From: Spirosoma oryzae
GTDB lineage: Bacteria > Bacteroidota > Bacteroidia > Cytophagales > Spirosomataceae
DNA: 64,000 nt
Direction of reading: 5' to 3'
NCBI RefSeq assembly: GCF_003002825.1
Contig: NZ_PVTE01000006.1
Location: 248,001 to 312,000, forward strand
The notes under the pieces were generated by a model. That model made no database searches. It worked only from the letters and a program-made list of their open reading frames with translations, and was not told the DNA's origin. Below are positions 54,569 through 64,000 of the stretch, in pieces. Both the position numbers and the translations under genes were made by a program. Every line of letters begins with the position of its first letter. The first letter of the stretch is position 1.

Positions 54569-55332
54569 CGTTACCGACGATTACAGTCATTACGCCGTCG
54601 TACAACCAGGGTGACTTTATCCGGCAAACGGTCGAATCGGTACTGTCGCAGGGATACCCGCACCTGGACTACATCGTGATGGATGGTGCCTCGACCGATA
54701 ATACGCTCAGTGTATTGAAAGCCTACGAGTCGCAACTGACACTGATTTCCGAACCGGATCGGGGGCAGACCGACGCGATCAATAAGGGCCTGCGACGGGC
54801 AACGGGCGAGATCGTCTGCTGGCTCAACTCCGATGACTATTTTCTGCCCGGTGCCCTGCTGCGCGTCGGAACCTATTTCGCCACTCATCCCGATAGCGAC
54901 TGGCTTACGGCTGACTGCCTGATCGTCGATGCCGTTGGTACACCTATTCAGCAACCAATCCGGTATTACAAGCTGCTGCTGCGAAGTCTACCGAACCAGG
55001 CTTATCTGGGCCTGACGAATGCGGTGTGTCAACCCGCGACATTCTGGCGACGTTCGGTTCACGAACGGGTAGGGTACCTGAACGAAAACCTGCACTTTAC
55101 GATGGACTACGACTTCTGGTTACGCCTGGCGCAGCAGAGTCCGCCGGCGGTGTTGCGGGAACCGACGTCGGCCTTTCGCATTCATGGGCAGTCAAAAGGG
55201 GGGCAGCAATACGTCGAACAGTTTTTGGAAGATGAACAGACAATGCAGTTGTATACCCGCTCGGCGCTGACCCGGTGGTTGCACCGACGGCACAATCGAC
55301 TGATCGTTGGTTTGTATAAGCTATTAAAATAA
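54565..55332 (+). CDS. Family 2 glycosyltransferase
   Basis: 255 residues with the GT-A signature: TVITPSYNQGDFIRQTVESV near residue 6, MDGASTDNT near 38, CWLNSDDYF near 88 as the DxD-type site, and a base-site FTMDYDFWLRLAQ near 180. Soluble or peripheral. The start overlaps the DUF2304 stop by four bases (ATGA). The sugar is unknown. Confidence 0.93.
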   Translation: MTLPTITVITPSYNQGDFIRQTVESVLSQGYPHLDYIVMDGASTDNTLSVLKAYESQLTLISEPDRGQTDAINKGLRRATGEIVCWLNSDDYFLPGALLRVGTYFATHPDSDWLTADCLIVDAVGTPIQQPIRYYKLLLRSLPNQAYLGLTNAVCQPATFWRRSVHERVGYLNENLHFTMDYDFWLRLAQQSPPAVLREPTSAFRIHGQSKGGQQYVEQFLEDEQTMQLYTRSALTRWLHRRHNRLIVGLYKLLK

Positions 55333-55419
55333 GATTCACTGGCAGGGCGTAGGCGGATTGGCTTCGTACCTATAGCCCGGCTATCGAAACCCCACTCGCC
55401 TGATTAGCTGGTAGTCCTG

Positions 55420-56628
55420 ATGAACCTGAAGCAGTCGATACGCCTGTTGAAAACATCGCCCTGGCTGCGACCCGTATTGCTCGGTATCGACCTGGTGCTC
55501 TGGTTGGTCGATACCGTGGCGATACTGACGACGCGTCGACAGGCACCGGAGAAACCAACGTTGGCGATTCTCAAATTCGACGCGCTGGGCGACTACCTGA
55601 TGCTGCGGGCCTACGTACGCCAGCTGCGTGCCCACCCCGACTATGAGGCATACGCGTTTTGCCTGGTTGGAAATGCGGCCTTTCGGCAAATGGCGGAGTT
55701 TGCCGACGCCGACCTGTTCGACAGCTTTCACTGGATCGACATCTACAAACTGTCTACCCAACCACTGTATCGACTACAAATAGGTCGCAAGCTGCATCAG
55801 TTAGGTTTTGCTGTAACGTTCACGCCAACGTACAGCCGGGTACTGGTGCTGGACGACTTCATAACGCGCGTCTGCAATGCCGAAGCGCGTATTGGCTGCG
55901 TAACCGATCTGGCGAACACAACGGCGCTGGAGGCCAGTTGGGGTAATCGCTACTATACCAGCCTGTTACCTACCGATGCCGCCGTGGTATTCGAAGCCGA
56001 GCGGAATCGGCAAGTGTTCAGCCAACTGCTTGGTCAGCCGGTGCCCCTGCTACCCTTGCAATTACCAGCTGTTTCGGTGACGCACGTAGCATTACCCAGC
56101 ACGTTCGTCATTGTATCGCCGGGGGCGGGGGCACCCGACAAAATCTGGCCGATGCGCCGATTTGCGGATGTGCTGATCGTATTGCACCAACTACGGCCGG
56201 ACTGGTCGGTACTGGTAACGGGAACGGCGGCCGAGACTTACCTGTACGACGAGTTAAAAACCCACTTGCCAGCCAATCTGCCCGTGCAATCGCTGATGGG
56301 GAAGCTGTCGCAGGGAGAATTGATCGGTGTCGTACAAAAGGCCCGGTTGGTGCTGGCGAATGATTCGGGTATCGTTCACATTGCCGCGTCAGTCGGTACG
56401 CCCTGCCTGTCACTGTCGGCGGGGAAATCAATTGTTCGCTGGCATCCGTATCCAGCGGCTATCGCCCCCTACATCCGGCATGTTTATCCCGCTTTCTTCG
56501 ACGACTGGATGCACCGTTTGCCAGCAATAGCCCCAACCGTCGTTGCCGAAGCCCCGGTACCTGTCGATAGCCTGACTACCGACCGGGTGACGCAGGCACT
56601 ATGGCAGTTGCTGGCGGAGATCGACTAG
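55420..56628 (+). CDS. Family 9 (heptosyltransferase-like) glycosyltransferase
   Basis: 402 residues of GT-B fold. A basic N-terminal extension leads into ILKFDALGDYLML near residue 50, the hallmark of the first domain. The second domain carries VSPGAGAPDKIWPMRRFADVL near 232 and LVLANDSGIVHIAASVGTPCLSL near 310, the nucleotide-sugar site. In LPS-bearing bacteria this family adds heptose or related sugars to the core. 87 bases separate it from the previous gene. Its stop shares the bases CTAG with the stop of the convergent gene. Confidence 0.92.
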   Translation: MNLKQSIRLLKTSPWLRPVLLGIDLVLWLVDTVAILTTRRQAPEKPTLAILKFDALGDYLMLRAYVRQLRAHPDYEAYAFCLVGNAAFRQMAEFADADLFDSFHWIDIYKLSTQPLYRLQIGRKLHQLGFAVTFTPTYSRVLVLDDFITRVCNAEARIGCVTDLANTTALEASWGNRYYTSLLPTDAAVVFEAERNRQVFSQLLGQPVPLLPLQLPAVSVTHVALPSTFVIVSPGAGAPDKIWPMRRFADVLIVLHQLRPDWSVLVTGTAAETYLYDELKTHLPANLPVQSLMGKLSQGELIGVVQKARLVLANDSGIVHIAASVGTPCLSLSAGKSIVRWHPYPAAIAPYIRHVYPAFFDDWMHRLPAIAPTVVAEAPVPVDSLTTDRVTQALWQLLAEID

Positions 56629-57527
56629 CGTTTTACCAGTCCCATCAGCGAAAAATATCCCCATTCCAGGATACGCATATACCAGGGTTGCCGGTGAATA
56701 TGCGTAGCGTCGTACCAGTCGGCTTCTGTATTGATGGCGACCGTGGATGGGTGAACAAGTGGTAATTCGAGCGGAGCCGCAGTCAGGTCGGCCAGCCAGT
56801 TCGGCTTTCGAACGGTATGGGTCGCGCCCAGACCGAACCCGATATTGGTAACCTGACTGACGCGGGGCACAATCGACAGGCCGTTGTGTCGGCGAATCGC
56901 GACCAGCCATTGCACATCCCAAGTGTCGAGTCGACCCGCGATTACCTCACCCAGCAGCCACCGCTGCCGTTGGTTGAAGTACGGCGCTGCCAGCGACACG
57001 TTGCTGGCGTTCTCGGTAGGGTCGACAGCGTAGTACTGCCACGCCCGACGCCAGGTGGCCCAGCCCCAGATAGACGCAAAGCCCGAGAAGTAGTACGAAG
57101 CGCCGGCTGTTACGTCTCGCCGTGCCTGAAACGTAATACCGCTGATGTGCATGACCCGGTCATCGTCGCGGTACCGGTCGAGCAGGTCGGTGCAGAACGA
57201 AAAAAATGGTTGCTCCGGCAGGCAGTCATCTTCCAGAATGATGCCCGCGTCGACCTGCGCGAAGAACCAGTCGATCGCTGACGACACCGCCCGCTTACAA
57301 CCCAGGTTCTGCTCCCGAAACAGGGTGCGTACCTCACAATCCCAGTCGACCTGATGGACAACCTGACGAGTTTGCGCGCACAGCATAGCCTCCCCCGATT
57401 TGGTTGGCCGGGGGCCGTCGGCAGCGATGAAGAGTTGGGCGGGGCGGGCCTGCCGAATCTGTTCGAAGACAAGCTGCGTGGTATCGGGTCGGTTAAAGAT
57501 CAGAAACAGAACAGGAGCGGTGGGCAT
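56625..57527 (-). CDS. GT2-like glycosyltransferase (nucleotide-diphospho-sugar transferase)
   Basis: 300 residues. N-terminal PVLFLIFNRPDTTQLVFEQI and FIAADGPRP are the usual opening of this GT-A subgroup, which is sometimes mis-named as haemolytic protein. The metal site is ILEDDCLPEQPFFSF near residue 97, followed by FASIWGWATWRRAWQYY near 150. The C-terminal part has THIHRQPWYMRILEWG. The gene runs against the operon ending at 56628 and may be read with the methyltransferase gene upstream of it. Confidence 0.88.
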   Translation of the reverse strand: MPTAPVLFLIFNRPDTTQLVFEQIRQARPAQLFIAADGPRPTKSGEAMLCAQTRQVVHQVDWDCEVRTLFREQNLGCKRAVSSAIDWFFAQVDAGIILEDDCLPEQPFFSFCTDLLDRYRDDDRVMHISGITFQARRDVTAGASYYFSGFASIWGWATWRRAWQYYAVDPTENASNVSLAAPYFNQRQRWLLGEVIAGRLDTWDVQWLVAIRRHNGLSIVPRVSQVTNIGFGLGATHTVRKPNWLADLTAAPLELPLVHPSTVAINTEADWYDATHIHRQPWYMRILEWGYFSLMGLVKR

Positions 57528-57635
57528 ATGAACGGAATTACAATGTACGGCTTACGGGGTTCAGTGGTTTATCGTACGGTGGTTGTCCTGCGATACGGGG
57601 CTCGTTACAGACTATAAGACCGTATACCGAAAAGC

Positions 57636-58439
57636 TCAAACCGTCAGTCGACCTGCCTGTGTACGTTGTTCGAGCAGCGCTGCGTCGGACACGGTCTTGC
57701 TCTTTAGAAATAGCCGAAGTACCGATGCCAGACCAAACCGGCCGGCGGCCACTAACAGAGGAAATACCAGCGGGGGGAACGGCTTACGCGTGTACAGATG
57801 GTAGTTGAGCAAGTTGTAATAATGCAACCCCACCTGTTTACCCAGGTAAGCCAGCGTTTCGGGGCGGTAGAGGGCCACATGCTGCCCGTGGTGTGGTGCG
57901 TAATACCACCAGTCGGTTACTGCCGGGGCCGGAGTAGGGCAGGGCTGGGTCGTGAAAAATACGTTGTCGGTATACGCCAGGATCTTGCGCAACTCGTCGG
58001 CGGGATGGACGAAATGCTCAAAGCATTCAAAGGCTGTCGCCAGTTCATACCGGTCGGCGGTGTTGGCCGGTAGGGGAGCCTCGAATCCTTTCGCCAGCAG
58101 GTTCGGGGCGTACGGGTCGGTTGTATAAAAATCAAAACCGGCATCGCGCATGTAGCGGGTCAAGACGCCGTACCCGCCAGCATAATCGACGAACCGCCCG
58201 GACCGATTGAAGAGGAAAAACAGGAGCGCAATGGCCGAGTCGCCCAGTACCTGCCCACGGCGAAGCGTTCCCGTATCGGTCGTCGTGAACGCGCTTTGGT
58301 AGGCTTCATCGAGCCAATAAGGCGTTTCGGTCTGCACGAACCGGCAGGTCGGGCATTCGTAGTAAGCGATAGCATACTTGCTCAGGATCGTCGCCCGAAA
58401 CAGTACATTAGTTTGACTGGCACAGATTCGGCAGGTCAT
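57636..58439 (-). CDS. SAM-dependent methyltransferase with zinc-binding N terminus
   Basis: 267 residues. The N-terminal zinc site uses CRICAS (residues 3-6) and CPTC (near 34), as in sugar C-methyltransferases of the Methyltransf_13 type. The Rossmann domain starts at RFVDYAGGYGVLTRYM near 82 (motif I) with FECFEHFVHPADEL near 135. Related enzymes methylate nucleotide-linked sugars or cell-surface sugars, which suits the cluster. 108 bases with a repeat-like sequence separate it from the downstream gene. Confidence 0.9.
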   Translation of the reverse strand: MTCRICASQTNVLFRATILSKYAIAYYECPTCRFVQTETPYWLDEAYQSAFTTTDTGTLRRGQVLGDSAIALLFFLFNRSGRFVDYAGGYGVLTRYMRDAGFDFYTTDPYAPNLLAKGFEAPLPANTADRYELATAFECFEHFVHPADELRKILAYTDNVFFTTQPCPTPAPAVTDWWYYAPHHGQHVALYRPETLAYLGKQVGLHYYNLLNYHLYTRKPFPPLVFPLLVAAGRFGLASVLRLFLKSKTVSDAALLEQRTQAGRLTV

Positions 58440-58510
58440 TTTTTAGAAACACGGTTTACAGATTTCGGTCTACAGACGCAGTAGCGGGCGGATTATGAAC
58501 CATCAGCCGC

Positions 58511-58528
58511 AAACCGTATACCGTAAAC
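58511..58528. repeat. Dispersed 18-bp intergenic motif
   Basis: AAACCGTATACCGTAAAC. Versions with three changes each lie at 57617-57634 and 62767-62784, all in intergenic DNA and each opposite a partly complementary stretch. Probably a third dispersed palindromic element. Confidence 0.45.
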
Positions 58529-58591
58529 GGATTACCGCCGAAAGTACTGCTTGTTTTTGGGGGCGGCAAGTCCGTAGTGGCAGCTTTTGCG

Positions 58592-58599
58592 TACCTTTG
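58592..58599 (+). promoter_or_regulatory. Bacteroidota -7 element of gcvP
   Basis: TACCTTTG, an exact TAnnTTTG, 36 bases before ATG 58636. It supports the shorter start and excludes the open frame back to 58495. Confidence 0.5.
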
Positions 58600-58635
58600 C
58601 GTTTTGACAGACAGACAACCAAGGGCCACCCCGGC

Positions 58636-61515
58636 ATGAAACTGAATCTTCTTCCAACAGACGTATTTGAAGACCGTCATCACGGTCAAACCGACGCGGC
58701 TCAGGCCGATATGCTTCGTACCGTTGGCGTAGCCACCCTCGATGAACTGATCGATCAGACTGTACCCGCAGCGATTCGGCTACAGGCTCCACTCGATCTG
58801 CCTGCTCCTAAAACGGAAGCCCAATTTCTGGCTGATTTCCGCAAACTAGCGTCTCAAAACAAGATTTTTAAGTCATACATCGGTATGGGGTATTACGATA
58901 CCCTGACGCCGAACGTGATTCTTCGCAATATTCTGGAAAACCCGGCCTGGTACACGGCCTACACGCCCTACCAGGCGGAGATTGCGCAGGGACGACTGGA
59001 AGCACTCCTGAATTTCCAGACTGTCGTATCCGATCTGACCGGGATGGACCTGGCCAATGCCTCGCTGCTCGATGAAGCAACGGCGGCTGCCGAAGCCATG
59101 AACCTCCTGTTTGCCACGCGCCCGGCAAGCCGGAAAAATGCAACGACCTTCTTCGTGTCCGAACGGTGCCACCCGCAGACGATCGACGTCATCAAAACCC
59201 GCGCAACGCCCGTCGGTATCAGCGTACTGGTTGGCGATCATCAGCGGGCCGATCTGACGAAAGGTGATATCTTTGGGATGCTCCTTCAATACCCGGCTAC
59301 CGATGGTTCAGTATTCGATTACACCGACCTGATTGCGTCAGCGCACGAACTGGGTATTACGGTGGCCGTTGCCGCCGACCTGCTGGCCCTGACGTTACTC
59401 ACCCCGCCGGGTGAAATGGGGGCCGACGTCGTTGTTGGTTCGGCACAGCGGTTTGGCGTTCCCATGGGCTTCGGTGGGCCACACGCGGCTTTCTTCGCCA
59501 CCCGCGATAGTTTCAAACGTCAGATTCCGGGTCGTATCATCGGGGTATCGCAGGATGCGGCCGGTAAGCCGGCCCTGCGGATGGCGTTGCAGACGCGCGA
59601 ACAGCATATCCGGCGCGAGAAAGCAACCTCGAACATCTGTACGGCGCAGGTACTGCTGGCGGTGATGGCGGGTAGCTACGCCGTATACCACGGTCCGGCC
59701 CGCCTGCGCGCAATCGGCGAGCACGTGCATGGGCTGACCAGTCTGTTCGCAACGGCATTGCAGCAGAGCGGTATGAGTCTGACAACGGAAGCGTATTTCG
59801 ATACCATCACCGTTCGGGTCGACGATGTAGAGTCGCTCCGCAAATCGGCGCGGGCGGCACAGCTGAACCTGCACTACCACGCGGACGACGAGCACGTCAG
59901 CATTTCGTTCGATGAAGCCAAGACATTGGCCGATGTAGCGGAACTGCTCAACGTATTCGGCGTAAAAGCAGACCTCGATGCGCTGGTGGCTAACCTGGAA
60001 ATTAGCTGGCCGGAGCGACTGATCCGTACATCGGACTACCTGACGCACCCGGTGTTCAACACCCACCACACCGAGCACGAGATGCTTCGGTACCTGAAAT
60101 CACTCGAAGAAAAAGACCTCTCGCTGGTTCACTCGATGATTTCGCTGGGTAGCTGTACGATGAAACTCAACGCTACCGCCGAAATGATTCCGGTAACGTG
60201 GCCTGAGTTCGGCAAGCTTCACCCATTTGCGCCGAAAGACCAGACGACGGGCTATCAGCAACTGTTTGCCGATCTGAACAAGTGGCTTTGTACCATCACC
60301 GGTTTTGCGGCTATGTCGCTGCAACCCAACTCGGGCGCGCAGGGTGAGTACGCGGGGCTGATGGTTATTCGGGCGTATCACGAAAGCCGGGGCGACAATC
60401 ACCGGACGGTGTCGCTGATTCCGCAATCGGCACACGGTACCAATCCCGCCAGTGCGGTGATGGCCGGTATGAAAGTCGTGATCGTAAAATGCGATGAGCG
60501 GGGTAATATCGACGTGGCTGATCTGAAAGCAAAAGCGGAACAGTACAGCAACGACCTGTCTTGCCTGATGGTTACCTACCCATCGACGCACGGTGTGTTT
60601 GAAGAAAGTATCAAAGAGATCTGTGACGTCATCCATCAGCATGGTGGGCAGGTGTACATGGACGGCGCGAATATGAATGCGCAGGTTGGTCTGACGTCGC
60701 CCGCTACGATCGGTGCGGACGTTTGTCACCTGAACCTGCACAAAACCTTCTGCATTCCCCACGGTGGTGGTGGACCGGGCATGGGGCCGATTGGCGTTGC
60801 CGAGCAACTCGTTCCGTTCCTGCCGGGTCACGCGGTGGTAAAAACGGGTGGTAATGAAGCTATCCCAGCGGTATCGGCTGCCCCGTATGGATCGGCCAGT
60901 ATTCTGACCATTTCATACGCCTACATCGCGATGATGGGGGGCGAAGGACTGACCCGTGCGACCAAGCAGGCTATTCTGAATGCAAACTATATCAAAGCGC
61001 GGCTTGAAGGTCATTACGAAACGCTGTACAGCGGTGCCAACGGCCGCGCTGCACACGAAATGATCATCGAGTGCCGTCCGTTCAAATCGGCGGCTGGTGT
61101 GGAAGTAGAAGACATTGCCAAGCGGTTGATGGACTACGGTTTCCACGCGCCGACCGTTTCGTTCCCGGTTGCGGGTACGCTGATGATCGAGCCGACCGAA
61201 TCCGAATCAAAAGCTGAACTCGACCGGTTCTGCGACGCGATGATCGCCATCCGCGAAGAGATTCGTGAAATCGAGGCCGGTACGGCTGACAAGGCAGATA
61301 ACGTACTGAAACATGCGCCCCACACGGCTACTGTCGTGTTGTCGGACAATTGGAATCGGTCATATAGTCGTGAGAAAGCGGTTTATCCGTTGCCGTACGT
61401 TCGGGCTCGTAAGTTCTGGCCAAGCGTAAGCCGGATCGATTCGGCTTTCGGCGACCGGAACCTCGTCTGCGCCTGCGTCCCTACCGAAGCCTACGCCGAA
61501 GAAGCAGCCATGTAG
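58636..61515 (+). CDS. gcvP: Glycine dehydrogenase (decarboxylating), P-protein
   Basis: 959 residues from ATG 58636, the normal length for the single-chain form. It is the PLP enzyme of the glycine cleavage system: it decarboxylates glycine and passes the aminomethyl group to the lipoyl arm of GcvH. N-terminal half: [19 protein letters not shown] and [12 protein letters not shown] near residue 90. C-terminal half: PLP Lys703 in [17 protein letters not shown], and [10 protein letters not shown] near 510. No gcvT or gcvH is adjacent. It ends in a 24-bp hairpin. Confidence 0.97.
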   Translation: MKLNLLPTDVFEDRHHGQTDAAQADMLRTVGVATLDELIDQTVPAAIRLQAPLDLPAPKTEAQFLADFRKLASQNKIFKSYIGMGYYDTLTPNVILRNILENPAWYTAYTPYQAEIAQGRLEALLNFQTVVSDLTGMDLANASLLDEATAAAEAMNLLFATRPASRKNATTFFVSERCHPQTIDVIKTRATPVGISVLVGDHQRADLTKGDIFGMLLQYPATDGSVFDYTDLIASAHELGITVAVAADLLALTLLTPPGEMGADVVVGSAQRFGVPMGFGGPHAAFFATRDSFKRQIPGRIIGVSQDAAGKPALRMALQTREQHIRREKATSNICTAQVLLAVMAGSYAVYHGPARLRAIGEHVHGLTSLFATALQQSGMSLTTEAYFDTITVRVDDVESLRKSARAAQLNLHYHADDEHVSISFDEAKTLADVAELLNVFGVKADLDALVANLEISWPERLIRTSDYLTHPVFNTHHTEHEMLRYLKSLEEKDLSLVHSMISLGSCTMKLNATAEMIPVTWPEFGKLHPFAPKDQTTGYQQLFADLNKWLCTITGFAAMSLQPNSGAQGEYAGLMVIRAYHESRGDNHRTVSLIPQSAHGTNPASAVMAGMKVVIVKCDERGNIDVADLKAKAEQYSNDLSCLMVTYPSTHGVFEESIKEICDVIHQHGGQVYMDGANMNAQVGLTSPATIGADVCHLNLHKTFCIPHGGGGPGMGPIGVAEQLVPFLPGHAVVKTGGNEAIPAVSAAPYGSASILTISYAYIAMMGGEGLTRATKQAILNANYIKARLEGHYETLYSGANGRAAHEMIIECRPFKSAAGVEVEDIAKRLMDYGFHAPTVSFPVAGTLMIEPTESESKAELDRFCDAMIAIREEIREIEAGTADKADNVLKHAPHTATVVLSDNWNRSYSREKAVYPLPYVRARKFWPSVSRIDSAFGDRNLVCACVPTEAYAEEAAM

Positions 61516-61561
61516 AGACAATACCGGCGACCCGTTGCGTCTCATCTACCGGATAGTTTTG

Positions 61562-61613
61562 TAACGATATAATAAGGGGGCAACTACACAGTTGCCCCCT
61601 TATTATATCGTTA
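61562..61613 (+). terminator. Hairpin terminator of gcvP
   Basis: Perfect 24-bp arms (61562-61585 and 61590-61613) with a 4-base loop ACAC. The core is GGGGGCAACT/AGTTGCCCCC with AT-rich outer ends, so it can act in both directions. Confidence 0.88.
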
Positions 61614-61643
61614 TGAATTGAAACAGACCCTATTATACCGAAT

Positions 61644-61693
61644 GTTTGAACAGAACGGGGTAGCCTGCCTAGGCTACCCCGTTCTGTTCAAAC
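61644..61693 (-). terminator. Hairpin terminator of the atp unit
   Basis: Perfect 22-bp arms (61644-61665 and 61672-61693), loop TGCCTA, core GAACGGGGTAGCC. It lies 10 bases past the atpC stop codon on the minus strand and is back to back with the gcvP terminator. Confidence 0.88.
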
Positions 61694-61703
61694 TAGTTTG
61701 TCC

Positions 61704-61949
61704 TTAAGCAACGATGGCTTCGGCCAGTACCAGCACGTTGTTTTGCAGTACTTCGACGACACCACCGTCAACAGTGAATACTTGCTGACCTGACGCCGAC
61801 TGAACGACGATCGGACCGCGATCCAATGTGCTGACCAGGGGCGCGTGGTCGTTCAGCACCTGAAACTGACCTTCGCTACCCGGAAACGTGATCGACGTTG
61901 CTTCACCGGAAAAGACCTTACGGTCGGGGGTAATAATATCTAGCGTCAT
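61704..61949 (-). CDS. atpC: ATP synthase F1 epsilon subunit, short form
   Basis: 81 residues: only the N-terminal beta-sandwich (MTLDIITPDRKVFSGEATSITFPGSEGQFQVLNDHAPLVS...). The C-terminal helical pair that inhibits ATP hydrolysis in E. coli and Bacillus (total ~135 residues) is absent. I recall short forms in other Bacteroidota, so this is not a truncation. It is last in the unit atpD, secreted-protein gene, atpC. Confidence 0.95.
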   Translation of the reverse strand: MTLDIITPDRKVFSGEATSITFPGSEGQFQVLNDHAPLVSTLDRGPIVVQSASGQQVFTVDGGVVEVLQNNVLVLAEAIVA

Positions 61950-61959
61950 GGCTATGTGG

Positions 61960-62637
61960 CTATAAAGCCCCTTTTACAAAATTAAGAACGCTGCCGATCT
62001 GATTTTTGACAACCGGTTCGGCGGCTTTGGCAGCAAAACCACCCTGATCGAGTTTGCTAACACTACCCAGGGCGGCCGTAATCAGCGACTGACCTGTAGA
62101 TTGTGTACTGCCACCCAGCGCTGAAAGACCACTGCTGATGCCGGAAAGACCGCTAGTCAGTGAACTGGCTTTACCAAGCAGCGAACCTGCTGACAATAGG
62201 CCATCCAGCTTACCGGCATTCGATGCCAGCTTAGCCAGGCCGATCGCTTTCTGCAACCCATTACCAGTAAGACTACCGCCAGCGATAAGGGGTAACAACG
62301 CTTTCAGCTTGCTAACCTGAGCGAGTACCTTGTCTTTGAACGAACTGGAGCTTTTTTGGGCCGTGGCTTCCATCCCGGTAATACCTGCCTGTAGCGCCTG
62401 TGTCGAGCCCGCCTTGTCACCGTTGTTCAGTGCAGTCACGGCTTTATCCAGTTGCGCGTCTGTGTCGTCGGTAGCCAGCCCTGCCGTAGTTTGCGGACCG
62501 GAAAGCGTTGCTGAGTCCCGAACTGCGCCCAGTATCGTGGGTTTCGACACATTGGTCGTTGCTCCCGGTATGGTCTGCGCCTGCGCCAGGTTGCCGAGTG
62601 ATCCGATTAACAATCCAGACAATACGATACGTTTCAT
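61960..62637 (-). CDS. Secreted Ser/Gly/Leu-rich protein between atpD and atpC
   Basis: 225 residues with a signal peptide (MKRIVLSGLLIGSLGNLAQAQ). The mature part is helical and low in complexity: a TDDTDAQLDKAVTALNNGDKAGSTQALQAGI segment that resembles a helix-turn-helix repeat, then LPLIAGGSLTGNGLQKAIGLAKLAS, a Ser/Gly/Leu-rich stretch, and a final VVKNQIGSVLNFVKGAL. No family recognised. Its stop is 10 bases from the atpC start, so it is probably co-transcribed with the ATP synthase genes, although an exported protein is an odd guest there. Confidence 0.82.
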   Translation of the reverse strand: MKRIVLSGLLIGSLGNLAQAQTIPGATTNVSKPTILGAVRDSATLSGPQTTAGLATDDTDAQLDKAVTALNNGDKAGSTQALQAGITGMEATAQKSSSSFKDKVLAQVSKLKALLPLIAGGSLTGNGLQKAIGLAKLASNAGKLDGLLSAGSLLGKASSLTSGLSGISSGLSALGGSTQSTGQSLITAALGSVSKLDQGGFAAKAAEPVVKNQIGSVLNFVKGAL

Positions 62638-62704
62638 ATTTCTTGTGGTGATTAGTTAATCGGTTAGACGGGCTACCTGGACAGAAGTATCAGACTTGGT
62701 AAGC

Positions 62705-62785
62705 GGTTTTCAATATTCGGTTTGCGGGAAACTAGCGCAGGACAATTGCCGCGTGAGACCAACCGAAAACCGAATACTGAAAACC
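62705..62785. repeat. Inverted repeat between atpD and the secreted-protein gene
   Basis: Arms GGTTTTCAATATTCGGTTT (62705-62723) and complement (62767-62785) with one mismatch, loop 43 bases. It may form a hairpin after atpD that lowers expression of the next two genes. Confidence 0.7.
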
Positions 62786-62796
62786 CTAACTAAGTA

Positions 62797-64000
<1,204 letters not shown>

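Overview
The window looks like a chromosome segment of a Cytophagales bacterium (Bacteroidota), most like Spirosoma and relatives. Reasons: moderate-to-high GC, TAnnTTTG-type -7 promoter elements, long FtsX/MacB-type permeases in tandem arrays, a DUF4290 gene next to murA, a very short AtpC, and palindromic intergenic repeats. No tRNA, rRNA, CRISPR array or intact insertion sequence was found.

Layout. (1) 1-36.6 kb is dominated by eleven paralogous ~800-aa duplicated ABC permeases, all on the minus strand: one cut by the left edge, then blocks of four (4.6-14.4 kb), three (17.6-24.9 kb), two (25.8-30.6 kb) and one (32.0-34.3 kb). Every complete copy ends in the same nine residues, NPVKSLRSE. 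Only one ATPase gene (34.5 kb) and one membrane-fusion adaptor gene (35.4 kb) accompany them, next to the last permease. Interspersed are katG, a YjdM/PhnA zinc-ribbon gene, a LytS/LytTR-type two-component pair, a GlcG/HbpS-like gene, a Uma2-like gene and a small secreted protein. (2) 36.8-48.6 kb carries a GT-C glycosyltransferase, an NtrC-type sigma-54 response regulator, an NTPase, plsC, an acyl-ACP desaturase, an NtrY-like kinase, a MATE pump, DUF4290-murA and an AT-rich nuclease plus small-protein cassette. (3) 49.2-58.4 kb is a surface-glycan or glycolipid cluster. (4) 58.6-64 kb has gcvP and the atpD/atpC end of an ATP synthase locus with an inserted secreted-protein gene.

Main discovery. 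Upstream of five minus-strand transcription units (the partial permease, the four-permease block, the three-permease block, the secreted protein at 31.1 kb, and the adaptor-ATPase-permease operon) there is the same two-part control region: an inverted repeat GTCCG-N4-CGGAC (one mismatch allowed), a weaker copy about 21 bp further upstream, and a sigma-54-like -24/-12 element whose GG lies 55-57 bp from the repeat. The NtrC-type regulator at 38.6 kb and the kinase at 42.6 kb are the obvious candidate controllers. I read this as a sigma-54 regulon that co-expresses many orphan permease paralogues with one ATPase/adaptor pair, perhaps a combinatorial envelope-stress or envelope-export system. The architecture is read from the sequence; the regulator assignment and the function are inference.

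A second candidate for new biology is the low-GC pair at 47.7-49.0 kb: an endonuclease/exonuclease/phosphatase-fold protein followed by an unrecognised 126-aa protein and a perfect 19-bp terminator hairpin.
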